From Siphonodentalium dalli (lineage: Eukaryota; Mollusca; Scaphopoda; Gadilida; Siphonodentaliidae): a stretch of 64,000 nucleotides of DNA. This document shows, piece after piece, positions 1-12,040 of this stretch. Each line of letters starts with the position of its first letter. Positions within the stretch are counted from its first letter, which is position 1. The notes beneath the pieces are model-generated. The model searched no databases. It was given only the letters and a program-made list of their open reading frames with translations, and had not been told where the DNA came from. The translations under genes were made by a program, and so were the position numbers. The DNA lies in NCBI GenBank assembly GCA_032622095.1, contig CP136067.1, positions 58,011,899 through 58,075,898 of the forward strand, given 5' to 3'.

Positions 1-1833
1 AAACTCATGTCGTTTATCAGGATTTATACCCATTCTATGTGATATTGTTATATTCATCCTGCTGTGCATGTATTTGTGATGCACTGCTATCCACTGGGCC
101 CCAGTGACTGGGGTGAGATTGTTGGACAGGGTAATTATTATCTAACCATGGCAATTAGGATGGCAATGGGGAGAGGTGTCTAGTCGGAAGTATGCACACT
201 GTCGTGGGGCACCAAGTATACTTCAGATGCAACCGCGCCTCTACCTCAAGTCTTCTGCTTCTCTTCTCAGACATTTTACACTCCGACATGTATACAGACA
301 ATAGGGTTAAAGACATATTATGGACTTGTTCGTGTACATGAAACTGATAAGTAGGTATGCAGGTGCTATGCCAACTGGAGGAATGTTGCATTCTACTAAC
401 ATCGCCGAAAATCTCAAGCAAATCGACCATACCACTCCATAGAAAGCATCGTGTGAACTTCGCTCAATTGCAAATATTTACTTCTCAATTCAGGACGTAT
501 CTATCGATAATAAGTAACCAAAACGATTTCACCATCGAAAGTCACTTTATTTAAGAATACATAAGAATGACGATGTGTGTAGTTAATTTATATATAATAT
601 TTGTAATAATAACTACTTTGAGCAAGATTATCCTCCATTTCTATTTGATCACCCTACTGGAGTGTTTCACATCAATTTAATAACAAATACATTGCTATTC
701 TCATTGCCATAACATGCAGCAGGAGTAAGGCCTCCCATGCACTAGTTAAGAAACAATAAATAATCTTTACATGGGATCAGCGGGAAGACAGGTCTTGCAC
801 ATATACATCCAGCACAGAAGACCATGACCGCAATATATTCTTTAGAAATCTTTCAACTTTAAAAAACTGTGCCTCCATAAATCTGATATATCTTAAATTA
901 AATTACCATATACACCAGTATACACCCTCACTTATCACGCACCATGTTGATCGTGTCTATTATGTAATGCTACCGATATACATAAACATATACAACACTG
1001 TACATCTGCCAATAAACCATTCTGATATGAATGTCAAAAGTGATGACATGATTATTCATTTTGCATGGCTTGTTAATACAAAACTACGAACTGCTTTGTT
1101 TGGTTTTAGCTCCTGGATACACATGTGTAAAACACACAATCTTTATACATCTCTCCACCAAGTACCTCCCAGAATGTGTTCATTCTGAACTTATTTTATG
1201 TGCTAAAATTAAGAAACATGATTACAATAATATCAAAGTATGTTCCAAGTTCATATTTTTTATGTTTGTGTTATACCTCTGCATCTGGCCATATTTTTCA
1301 ACCTGGTAATAAAGTTTATTTATCTAATATTTGTTCACTTTTTACAGTCATTGTACTGTACAGTGGTGTTAGAATGGTGATTGGGACATCGGATTAGATG
1401 ATGTGTGAGTACCCTGAGCCCTAAACATCCTTCAACATGGTGTTGGCGGTGCGGCATGCCATGTGATACACACGGTTCGTCAAATTAGAACACACTGGAG
1501 GCAATGGTGCTTGCGATGTGGGCAAATCACAACATTCGCATATAACATTGCCGCAGTGCGGTGCGGAACCTTGTGTATCATGCGATTTGGTTGCTTTTGT
1601 TCGGCTAATTCCCACTTGACAATGACCATAGAATGAAGACACTGGAAGCACATCTGTTTTTTGTCTGGGTCAGTTTTGGACTAATTGTGCAACGCTTCAA
1701 CATGCAGTCATTCTAAATAAATATACACGAACAACAAAACATCCTGAGTTCAATAGAAACTTCAGAAAACGCCAAAGACACATTTGTTGCACGATATGCT
1801 GCATATTGCAGCAAACATCGTGTGGAAGAACCT
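1..1833. other. No gene recognised
   Basis: AT-rich sequence with only short open frames (under 100 residues) that show no family motif, no splice-bounded coding pattern and no repeat shared with the rest of the window. I see nothing to annotate. Confidence 0.5.
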
Positions 1834-1837
1834 TTAA

Positions 1838-2139
1838 CCTCTTCGCTGCTAAATGATGTTATGACATCATGTGCTGGGCTGTTGACATTGTTGCCATTTT
1901 CTAGTGGAAAAATATAACAGGAATATCACAAGAACCACAAAACTGACTCAGTTGAAAGGATATTATCGTTCACATTCTTGGAACATCATACACTGTTTGA
2001 AACTTTCTGATATAGTTATTCCGATGCACCAATCTCTGAGTTCCTGTTATGAATAATGACCTATTGTTAGTGTGCTGAAGTAGGTACTACGGACCATATA
2101 GCACACGTAATAGTTGCAGACATCATAGAAGCGACGAGG
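1838..2139. mobile_element. TTAA-flanked MITE, family A (copy 1)
   Basis: First of three copies of a roughly 300-bp element whose ends read CCTCTTCGCTGCTA and, inverted, CCTCGTCGCTTCTA. It is flanked by TTAA on the left and a mutated TTTA on the right. TTAA target sites and a CCY start are the hallmark of piggyBac-type transposons. No transposase is present, so it is non-autonomous. The other copies are at 16517-16838 and 26616-26912. This is the most degraded one at its right end. Confidence 0.75.
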
Positions 2140-2849
2140 TTTAGTCTGACTGTGATTCGGCACAATGGGAGATGCTTTGCTTTCGAATGCCCAGATAACA
2201 TTATGCACAACATATTCTATATTATATACCATTTGGAAGAGGAACCAAACATATATATTCCACCAGAATACAGAATGGCTGTGGCCTAGGAGTGTCCACC
2301 AAGTGATAGGGATTCTCATATTCATTCCAAGACTTCCCCCGTTGTCAACTCAGAATTCAAACTAAGAGTTATTTCCTTCCATTGAGAATAATAGATTTTA
2401 CAGTAAAGTCCGGATCAAAATTAAGCACAGTACACACCTCGTTACCTCGACAAAAACATGTTACCAGTTTGTTCGACTGGATCAGTTGATAATACAATGT
2501 TTTGGAGCCTCGATCCTCTTTCAAATGGTATAGAATATGGAATATGTTGTCTATAATGTGATCTGTTGATTCCAAAATTAAGTGGGCTTTTAATTCTGTG
2601 TAAAAGTCACAAATTATTGACTGCTGAAAGAAGGATGAGAAAACTTCATTATCCCCTGTAAACAAAGTTTGGCGGGGGATATAGCAATGGGCTCCACGAG
2701 TCCATCCATGAGTTCATGAATCTGTCTATTCGTAACAATTTTGAGCTCTTTATCTTGGTCAGTATCAGTTGGATTGTAATGATCTTTGGTATGTTGATGA
2801 ACCAACATGGAATGAGTATTTAGAAACAGCGGTTTTCGTCTATCGATTT

Positions 2850-3586
2850 TTATACGCCCTTTTTGAAAAAAGGTCGTATTATGTAATCAGTCCGTCCATT
2901 TTTGGTTTCCGACCGATAACTCCAGTTTGGATTATTTGATATGAACCAAAGTTGGTATGTGTATTTCCCAGTTAAAACTACAGGCCAAGTTCGAATATGG
3001 GTTCCGTCCAATTATTTTTACATGAGTTACGGCCCTTTTTCGACTTAGAATTTGACCATCTGTTAACATTTTTGGTTTCCGACCGATAACTCCAGTTTGG
3101 AATATTTGATCTGAACCAAAGTTGGTATGTGTATTTCCCAGCTAACGATACAGGCCAAGTTCGAATATGGGTTCCGTCCAGTTATTTTAATGTGAGTTAC
3201 AGCCCTTTTTGTCCGCCGACCCAACAGGTTCGGAGGACTATTATAATCAGCATGTGCGTCCGTGCGTGCGTCCGAGGTTTCCGGATGATAACTTTAGTTA
3301 GAGTGAACCAAATTAAATTAAATTTGGTATGTGGGTTTACTAGCAGAATAGACAGGTCAAGTTCGAATTCTGTTCGAAGTTCCGTCCGCCAATTTTCACC
3401 AGAGTTATGCCCCTTTTTCGACTTAGAATTTTACCGTCTGTTAACATTTTCGGTTTCCGACCGATAACTCCAGTTTCGATTATTTGATCTTAACCAAAGT
3501 TGGTATGTGTATTTCCCAGCTAAATACAGGCCAAGTTCGAATATGAGTTCTGTCCAATTATTTTTACATGAGTTACAGCCCTTTTT
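2850..3586. repeat. Diverged tandem repeat array, family G (left part)
   Basis: Units of roughly 170-200 bp share 'cgacttagaatttgacc', 'ggtttccgaccgataactcc', 'accaaagttggtatgtg' and 'gagttayrgcccttttt'. At least four diverged units are visible here. The array resumes at 8099 with the exact continuation 'cgacttagaatttg', so the intervening 4.5 kb is an insertion. A shorter relative lies at 17570-17785. The sequence is non-coding: the 112-residue frame at 3129-3467 is a by-product of the array. Confidence 0.75.
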
Positions 3587-3644
3587 AGCTCAACTTTACT
3601 TTGTAAAGATTGAGCTATTGCCATGGCTTTGTCGTCCGTCGTAC

Positions 3645-3663
3645 GTGTGTGTGTGTGTGTGTG
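3645..3663. repeat. (GT)n microsatellite
   Basis: A pure GT run sits just inside the 5' flank of the pearl-like element, before the first core repeat. A decayed equivalent ('gtgtgtgcgtgtg') occupies the same place in the copy starting at 42721. An internal microsatellite at this position is a described feature of pearl-type elements. Confidence 0.8.
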
Positions 3664-4063
3664 CGTAAGGCATCAACAATGCAGTCTACAGGTCGTACCT
3701 TTGGTCGGATCATTATGAAATTTGTCATAGCTGTTGACATCAACATTTAGACCAGAATGATTCATTTTGGGGTCATTCGGTAAAAAAACATGGCCGCCAG
3801 TGGCCATCTTGCATTTCAAAATTCAATCCATTAGCACGGGCTACAGGGCGTACTGTTTGTCTGATCGTCATGAAATTTGTCATGGATGTTAATAATGACA
3901 TGTAGATGGGAACAAGTCATTTTGGGGTCATTCGGCCAAATATCATGGCCGCCAAGCAGGCATCTTTGATTTCACTCTTTGTATGACTAAATCCTTTAGC
4001 ACGGGCTACAGGTCATACCTTTAGTCCGATCATCATAAAATTTGTCATGGCTGTTGAAATTGG

Positions 4064-4520
4064 ATTGTAATTCAATTGAGTATTTGTCACTAAAAACAAG
4101 CATTCTGATTGGCCGAGAGCGGCTAACTTTCGTTTTCGATTCACCGACATCGGCCGCTTCAGCGTGCATCAAATCTGAATGTAGCACGGTCAAATTTCAT
4201 CGGTGCAGAACGAGTAGCGAAACGAGCACACCCGCGTGTTGTTGTCTATAGATACCGTTCATCGGTCGCTTCAGCGTGCATCAAATCTGAATGTGACACG
4301 GCACAATTTCGTCGGCGCAGAACGGAGTAGCGAAACGAGCCAACCAGCCCCACAGGAAATGGTTACGGAGCAGTGTTCCGAGTAACGCAATGAACAAACC
4401 CAATGATTTGTGCACGGTGACAACGGCGAAATGAAAGTCTCGATTCCTGTCATGAAAATGACTAAATAAAACTTTTTATACAGTTGTTTTGCAAATTCCT
4501 TGCAAGATTGAATTACAATG
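4064..4520. mobile_element. Insertion bounded by TTGTAATTCAAT inverted repeats
   Basis: The core repeat pattern stops near 4064 and resumes near 4667. The first part of the insert begins with TTGTAATTCAAT (4065) and ends with the inverted ATTGAATTACAA (4507-4518). Inside, a block of about 80 bp with 'cttcagcgtgcatcaaatctg' and 'gcagaacg(g)agtagcgaaacgagc' occurs twice (about 4148-4225 and 4260-4342). No coding sequence is recognisable. Target duplication is not clear. Confidence 0.5.
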
Positions 4521-4664
4521 GAGATAAACGTACCCTGTTTCGTTGTACATTCTGGGATTCGAGCATGAAAACAGTTTGTGAACTCGCCGGCAAGCCGGCT
4601 CGTTCACAAACTGTTTTCATGCTCGAATCCCAGAATGTACAACTCAACAGGGTATGTTTATCTC
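4521..4664. repeat. 144-bp near-perfect palindrome
   Basis: Arms of about 65 bp (starting GAGATAAAC, containing 'acattctgggattcgagcat' and 'cagtttgtgaac') are almost identical when inverted, with a short centre built on GCCGGCAAGCCGGC. A transcript would form one long hairpin. It abuts the insertion at 4064-4520 and lies inside the pearl-like core array. The open frames on both strands here are mirror images of each other, not genes. Confidence 0.85.
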
Positions 4665-5136
4665 CTAAATGTAGATCGGAACGAGTCATTTTGGGGTCAT
4701 TCGGATAAAAAACATGGCCGCCAGCGGCCATCTTGGATTTCAAAATTCAATCCATTAGCACGGGCCACAGGTCGTACTGTTCGTCTGATCATCATGAAAT
4801 TTGTCATGGATGTTAATATTGACATGTAGATGGGAACGAGTATTTTGGGGTCATTCGGCCAAAAAACATGGCGGCCAGCAGCCATCTTGGATTTTACTCT
4901 TTGTATGACTAAATTCTTTAGCATGGGCTACAGGTCGTACCTTTAGTCTGATCATCAAATTTGTCATGCATGTTGATAATAACATGTAGATGGGAACGAG
5001 TCATTTTGGGGTCGTTCGGTCAAAAAACATGGCCGCCAGCAGGCATCTTTGATTTTACTCTTTGTATGACTAAATCCTTTAGCACGGGCTACAGGTCGTA
5101 CCTTTAGTCTGATCATCATAAAATTTGTCATGGCTG

Positions 5137-6761
5137 CAGGGGGGGGTCTGGAAAAAAAGTGCACATATAGGGCCCAAAAAGTTTTTTTCCGACCTCGAAG
5201 GACCCACCACCCCATTTTTGCAAAACAAATATTTTTTTCCTCCAAAATTTTGGGGACCCACCCCCCCGTTTCTCATGTTTTTATCAAAATTTCAGAGGTT
5301 TTTTTAGCCGTTCTTCAATAACTGTGTTAACTGCCTTATTATTTGGTAAACACAGATCAGAAAAACGAAAAATATACTGTATTTCCATGTGTTTCCTGGT
5401 GTTTTCAGTATCTAACAACAATATTAATTAAGCATTGTGTAGGTACACTATATGTCACAAATTGCCCTAGACCCCATTTATAGCCTTAATATATCGAGTG
5501 TGTTGTGTCTGACGGAGAACACTGGCCAGTGTAAATAGTGGTAAACAGGTCAGGGGTTCCATAATTATATGTGCATGATCAAAGAACTCTTTAGTCTTAT
5601 CCAACGGGATGGGGTGGGAGGGGAATTGTTTTTTGTTTATGTATACACATAGATATATGGTTATTATACTGCCCGATATTAGTCGGCGGGTATACAGTTG
5701 ACGTCTCGAGCCGCCTGTCCGTACAAACATTTTGAATTTTAACTCAAGAGTCAGTTGTCATATTTGATGCACTATGGCATGGTGACGGACCAGAAATGGG
5801 GGACGAATATGCATAATATCGCGGGTTGTGACCACCAATGTCAACCAGAGTTATGGGCCCTGTTCGACTTTATGAAATTCAGTCCATACAAAGTTTTCGC
5901 AATATAAGTTAAGTGTCGGTTGTCAAATTTTGATGTGGTTTGGTATGGTGATAGACCAGAATGAAGAATTGAATGTCATTTCTCAATGCATCTGAATGCA
6001 TCACATTATTTCAGTTCATCTATTTGTAAGTGATAACAGTATACAAATAGTATTTTAGTTTCGTCTTGTTGAGCAGTAAAGCTCCCATATGAAGTTTGGA
6101 AATTCAATGAGAATAGCGTCACATTCATTTGGGATTGTCTGAGCAGTAAACAGTAATGTCATTCATCATAACCAATTCAGTTTTATTTGGATAATTGTTG
6201 CAAATTAACATTACTTGCAATCATTCAAGATGAGAAATAACCAGAAGGAATGAATTTGACTACATGCCAGAACAAGACAGTATTTCAGACATTAGAAATT
6301 TATGAGATACCCTTTTCAATTTCATGTTATGCAACAATCAGGTTAGTCATCATTGAGTATTCACCATGTAGTATCCAATTTGTGATAGTTTTTTTGTTTT
6401 ATTACTTTTATTCAGATAATACAACTGGGTAATATATTAATTTTGTTACTAAATATTTCTTCCGTTGATCATAAGTTTCCTGAACGTTAATACGGTGGTC
6501 CACTGTGAAGTGGTCCGGGATACTGTGAAATCCAGAATGTTGCTAAATCTGAGGCTAAAGAGTCACTTTAGCTGCCTATATAGCCCTATAACAACAAGCA
6601 TGGTACTAACATGCTTACAAACAACATTACATGGTCAGTACTTGTAAATTGTTTGAAAAAAACCCATTTTGGAAAAAAATTACAAGCACCATTTTTTCGG
6701 CCTCTGGACCACCCACCCACCCCGGCCCTATATACGGAATTTTTTTGCAGACCCCCCCCTG
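5137..6761. mobile_element. Non-autonomous hAT-like element nested in pearl-like core
   Basis: The terminal inverted repeats start CAGGGGGGGGTCTG on both sides and continue imperfectly for about 45 bp (both share a run of A and TATAGGGCC). The host core repeat is duplicated at the junctions as ATGGCTG (5130-5136 and 6762-6768), 7 bp, or 8 bp allowing one mismatch. CAGGG ends with about 8-bp duplications fit the hAT superfamily. No transposase frame is visible over 1625 bp. A family K end lies inside at about 5660-5975. Confidence 0.75.
5660..5975 (-). repeat. Family K 3' end (inverted copy)
   Basis: Read on the minus strand this contains 'caaaatgtttgtacggac', a 'gagacgtc' block, then TATACCCGCC, a short loop and a G-rich return leading to TATAATAA. 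It matches the end of the tandem element at 36720-37462. It sits inside the hAT-like element at 5137-6761 as an older or captured copy. Confidence 0.6.
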
Positions 6762-8098
6762 ATGGCTGTTGAAATTGGAATGTAGATGGGAACGAGTCAT
6801 TTTGGGGTCATTCGGACAAAAAACAATGGCCGCCAGTGGCCATCTTGGATTTCAAAATTCAATCCATTAGCACGGGCCACAGGTCGTACTGTTCGTCTGA
6901 TCATCATGAAATTTGTCATGGATGTTAATATTGATATGTAGATGGGAACTGAGTAATTTTGGGGTCATTCGGCCAAAAAACATGCCGCCAGCAGCCATCT
7001 TGGATTTTACTCTTTGTATGACTAAATTCTTTAGCACGGGCTACAGGTCGTACCTTTAGTCTGATCATCATCAAATTTGTCATGGATGTTAATATTGACA
7101 TGTAGATGGGAACGAGTAATTTTGGGGTCATTTGGCCCAAAAACATGGCCGCCAGCAGCCATCTTGGATTTTACTCTTTGTATGACTAAATCATTTAGCA
7201 CGGGCTATAGGTCGTACCTTTAGTCTGATCATCATAAAATTTGTCATGAATGTTAATAATGACATGTAGATGGGAACGAGTCATTTTGGGGTCATTTGAC
7301 CGAAAAACATGGCTGCCAGCAGCCATCTTGGATTTTACTCTTTGTATGACTAAATCCTTTAGCACGGGCTACAGGTCGTACCTTTAGTCTGATCATCATA
7401 ATGTAGATGGGAACGAGTCATTTTGGGGTCATTCGGCCAAAAAACATGGCCGCCAGCAGCCATCTTGGATTTTACTCTTTGTATGACTAAATTCTTTAGC
7501 ACGGGCTGCAGGTCGTACCTTTAGTCTGATCATCATAAAATTTGTCATGGATGTTAACAATGACATGTTGATGGGAATGAGTCATTTTGGGGTCATTCGG
7601 CCAAAAAACATGGTCGCCAGCAGCCATCTTGGATTTTACTCTTTGTATGACTAAATCCTTTAGCACGAGCTACAGGTTGTACCTTTAGTCTGATCATCAT
7701 AAAATTTGTCATGAATTTTAATAATGACATGTAGATGGGAACGAGTCATTTTGGGGTCATTCGGCCAAAAAACATGGCCACCAGCAGCCATCTTGGATTT
7801 TACTCTTTGTATGACTAAATTCTTTAGCATGGGCTACAGGTCGTACCTTTAGTCTGATCGTCATAAAATTTGTCATGGATGTTAACGATGACATGTAGAT
7901 GGGAACGACTCATTTTGGGGTCATTCGGCCGAAAACATGGCCGCCAGCAGCCATCTTGGATTTTACTTTTCTCTTCATGTCTTTTAACTAGTATTAGACA
8001 TTCAACTTTCCACATTCCTAATCGCTCGATCCATTGACTGTAATACATTAAATTATTCCCTTTCCAAGTTGAGCTACAGTGTCATTGACACTTTCATT

Positions 8099-8800
8099 CG
8101 ACTTAGAATTTGACCATCTGTTAACATATTTGGTTTCCGACCGATAACTCCAGTTTGGATTATTTGATCTGAACCAAAGTTGGTATGTGTGTCTTTCTCC
8201 CAGCAAAACACAAGTCAAGTTCGAATTCGGGTTCCGACCGCCAATTTTCACCAGAGTTATGTCCCTTTTTTACTTAGAATTTTTGCCAATTTGAGGTTTC
8301 CGGATGATAACTTTAGTAAATGTGTACTGAATGAAATTAAATTTGGTATGTAGGTTTACTAGCACTAAAGACAGGTTTTTATGCGCAAACAACGGTCGTA
8401 TCAAGCCGACACTTAGAGGTGGACATGAGGTCTACCGACCTTTTTTCGACTTAGAATTTGACCGCATTTTGGCATTGAAATTAGGGGTATATCAGATATT
8501 CTTCAAATGTAAGCCCCAAGTATTATTTTATTTTGCGGTAGTACAATTCGAAATAGCTAAAGGGTGTATTTTGCCACGCCCTAGCGATGCTCTTGTTTCC
8601 AGAGTTATGGCCATTATTGAGTAATGGGACTTAGTGTGAAAATGGATTTTACTCTTTGCATGACTAAATCCTTCAGGACACCCAACAGGCCGCATCCCTC
8701 ATCCGATTGTCATAGGCCAAATTGGCCATGGGCAATTTTTTTTCGAAAATGGGCAAAAAAACATTTCATTTCTTTTTACCCCAAAATCAGAAATCTAATT
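8099..8800. repeat. Family G tandem array (right part)
   Basis: Continuation of the array broken by the pearl-like insertion. It starts 'cgacttagaatttgaccatc' exactly where the left part stops, followed by at least one and a half more units ('accgataactcc', 'gtatgtgtgtctttctcccag', 'cagagttatg'). After about 8480 similarity fades into unique-looking AT-rich sequence up to the next element. No gene is seen. Confidence 0.65.
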
Positions 8801-8801
8801 A

Positions 8802-11618
8802 AATGAAAGTGTTAATGACACTGTAGCTCAACTTCGAAAGAGAATAATTTCATTTGTTACAGTCAATGGTGCAATTAGGAATGCGGAAAATTGAAATGTG
8901 TAAGTAATACTAGATTATCAACATGAAGAGATATATATATAAAATAAAATCCAAGATGGCCACTGGTGGCTATGAATCCCTATGATTTCTTATGAATAAC
9001 AAAAACATTTGATAGCTCCCATCTAGTAGATCAATGTCAAGATCAATATGAAGTTTGGTGATGTTCGGATGAGGGAAGTGGACTGATTTAGTCATGCAAC
9101 GATTAAAATCCAAGATGGCTGGCCGAATGACCCGAAAATAACTCGTTCCCATCTACATGTCAATATTAACATCCATGGCAAAATTCATGATAATCTGAAA
9201 AAACAATTTGGCCTGTAGCCCGTGTTAATGGATTGAATTTTGAAATCCAAGATGGCCACTGGTGGCCATGTTTGTTTGCCAAATGACCGCAAAAAGACTC
9301 GTTTCCCATCTACATGTACATGTCAATGTCACCAGCCATGACTAATTTCATAATGATACGACCAAAGGTACGACTTGAAGCCTGTGCCAATGGATTTAGT
9401 CATGCAAAGAGTAAAATCCAAGATGGTGGCCATGTTTTATGGCCTAATGACCCCAAAATGATAGGACTAAAGCTACGACTTGTAGCCCATGCCAAAGGAT
9501 TTAGTCATTCAATGAGTAAAATCCAAGATGGCTGCCAGTGGCCATGTTTTATGGCCGAATGACACAAAAATTACTCGTTCCCATATACATGTCAATATTA
9601 ACATCCATACAAATATCATAATGATCAGGCAAACAGTTTGGCCTGTAGCCCATGCTAATGGATTGTTTGAAATCCAAGATGGCCACTGGTGGCCATGTTT
9701 TTTTTGCCAAATGATCCCAAAATGATCCCATCTTCATGTCAACAGCCATGACTAATTTCATAATGATCCGACCAAAGGTACGACCTGTAGCCCATGCCAA
9801 AGGATTTAGTCATGCAAAGATTATAATCCAAGATGGCTGCTGGCGGCCATGTTTTATGGCCACAATGACCCCAAAATGACTCGTTCCCATCTACATGTCA
9901 ATATTAACATCCACGACAAAATTCATGATGATCAGTCGAAAACTCTGGCCTGTAGCCCGTGCTAATGGATTGAATTTTGAAATCCAAGATGGCCACTGGC
10001 AGCCATGTTTTTTTGCCAAAATGAGTCGTTACATCTACATGTCAATGTCAAGAGCCATGACTAATTTCATAATGATCCGACCAAAGGTACGACCTGTAGC
10101 CCGTGCCAAAGGATTTAGTCATGCAAAGAGCAAAATCCAAGATGGCTGCCGGTGGCCATGTTTTATGGCCGAATGACCCCAAATTGACTCGTTCCCATCT
10201 ACATATCAATGGTAACAGCCATGACAAATTTCATGATGATCTTACCAAAGGTACGACCTGTAGCCTGTGCCAAAGGATTTAGACATGCAAAGAGTAAAAT
10301 CGAAGATGGTGGCCATGTTTTGACCCCAAAATGACTCGTTCCCATCTGCATGTCAATATTAACATAAATGACAAATTTCATGATGATCAGAAATGAAAGT
10401 GTCAATGACACTGTAGCTCAACTTGGAAAGGGAATAATTTAATGTATTACAGTCAATGGAGCGATTAGGAATGTGGAAAGTTGAATGTCTAATACTAGTT
10501 TATCAACATGAAGAGATATATATATATATAAAAGTAAAATCTAAGATGGTTGCTGGCAGCTATGTTTTCCAATAAAATTCAAAAGCATTTGATAGCTTTA
10601 GTCATGCAAATAGTAAAATCCAAGATGGCTACCGGCGACCATGTTTTTTGGCCAAATAACTTCAAAATTACTCGCTCCCCATCTACAAAGGTACGACCTG
10701 TAGCCCATGCCAAATGATTTAGTCATTCAAAGAGTAAAATTCAAGATGGCTGCTGGTGGCCATGTTTTATGTGTTTACAGAGCATTTTGAATTAATACAG
10801 TATTCCTCAATTATACATATGTTTTATCGCAAATAATTTGTTTTTAAACTGTCCTGTATGATCTGCACATGTACATTACATGTATCTAATTTTATATGAC
10901 ACTGCAAGCCTCCAAATATGGTGCTGGACATTTGCAGAATGAGGTCAACAGAGGGTAAATTTTGTGACGCAACTATGAACAGTGGGCTAGCATCACAAAA
11001 TTCATCCTCTGGGGGCATTATTCTGCATGGCCTCATTTGCTATGGGCGACCTAGACACAGGTTCAAATTCCCAGATGGCGATGATTGTGAATTGCACTCA
11101 TTGGTCATTCAACTAAAAAAGAAATGAAAGTGTCAATGACACTGTAGCTCAACTTGGAAAGGGAATAATCTCATGTGTTACCGTCAATGGAGTGATTAGG
11201 AATGTGGAAAGTTGAAAGGCCTAGTTATGCAAAGAGTAAAATCCAAGATGGCCACTGGCAGCCATATGTTTTTGCCGAATGACCCCAAAATGACTCGTTC
11301 CCACCTACATGTCAATATTAACATCCATGACAAATTTCATGATGATCAGACTAACAGTAGGACCTGTAGCCTGTGCTAATGGATTGAATTTTGAAATCCA
11401 AGATGGCCGCTGGCAGCCATGTTTTTTTTCCGAATTACCCCAAAATGACTTGTTCCCATCTACATGCCAATGTCAACAGCTATAACAAATTTTATAATGA
11501 TCTGCCCAAAGGTACGACCTGTAGCCCATGCTAAAGGAAATTGTTGACGAATCACACACACGGACGACGGATACCAAGCCATGGCAATTGCTCAAAATTT
11601 ACAAAGTAAAGTTGAGCT
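8802..11618 (-). mobile_element. Pearl/HINE-like compound, copy 2 (inverted)
   Basis: Same family as 3587-8098 in reverse. The 3' hairpin end lies at the left (AATGAAAGTG, then 'aatgacactgtagctcaact') and the 5' end at the right ('ttacaaagtaaagttgagct'). Two further 3' ends occur inside, at about 10392 and 11123. It is therefore a stack of at least three elements or 3'-end duplications, all in the same orientation. Core units of about 160 bp fill the remainder. A family E palindrome element is inserted at about 10775-11120. Confidence 0.75.
10775..11120. repeat. Family E palindromic repeat, long form (copy 1)
   Basis: It shares 'tgtttacagagca', 'tttttaaactgtcctgtat', 'catttgcagaatgaggtc', 'tatgaacagtgggctagcat' and 'ttgtgaattgcactcattgg' in order with 35465-35795. 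The two copies are therefore the same element. The middle is related to the short palindromes at 20.9-22.5 kb. No coding potential is recognised. Confidence 0.65.
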
Positions 11619-12040
11619 AAAGAACAGACTTACAAGGTTTATTCACAATTAGGGCTGGTTTTGTAATGAGAGATGCTTTTATTTTGTAGTTTCAGTTCCA
11701 TGGTTGAGGCGAACACCATGTGATGTCAATGAGATGTGTATGGAACATGTGGAGCATACATATTTTTTAATATGGCACAGCGGGAGCACGTTAATTCCAG
11801 GAACAAACATGTCATAAATATGTCACAGGGGAACTTACTTATTTTGAGGCATTTATATATGTTGTCCAGGTTAATGCGGAGTGAGAATCAACCATGTGTG
11901 TCGTTATCTTTGCTTGTGATGACCACAGATACCCTCACTATTCTACATGTACCAAACAATCTCGCTGGTTTATAAAATACAATGTAGTACAATCCAGTGC
12001 ATGCTAGTACTGCCGGTGAGCAACTTGCTCAGAAAATTAA
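11619..12040. other. No gene recognised
   Basis: Unique AT-rich sequence between repeat elements. The short open frame at 11736-11975 has no recognisable motif. Confidence 0.5.

Larger units (their letters stand above)
3587..8098 (+). mobile_element. Pearl/HINE-like element (Helentron-related), copy 1
   Basis: The 5' end is AGCTCAACTTTACTTTG, followed by a GT microsatellite and then many core repeats of about 164 bp ('gatgggaacgagtcatttt', 'atggccgccagcagcc', 'tagcacgggctacaggtcg'). The 3' flank contains the inverted motif AAGTTGAGCTAC, a near-perfect terminal hairpin (AGTGTCATTGACACT) and the end TTCATT. Subterminal inverted repeats, tandem core and 3' hairpin are known traits of Helentron-associated elements such as bivalve pearl. 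The boundaries are firm because the element interrupts a family G unit between 'gccctttttt-like' T run and 'cgacttag'. Later insertions lie at 4064-4664 and 5137-6761. No Rep/helicase is present, so it is non-autonomous. Confidence 0.8.

Noticed and set aside
3129-3467. 112-codon frame
   Set aside because: It lies entirely in family G tandem units and reflects the repeat sequence.
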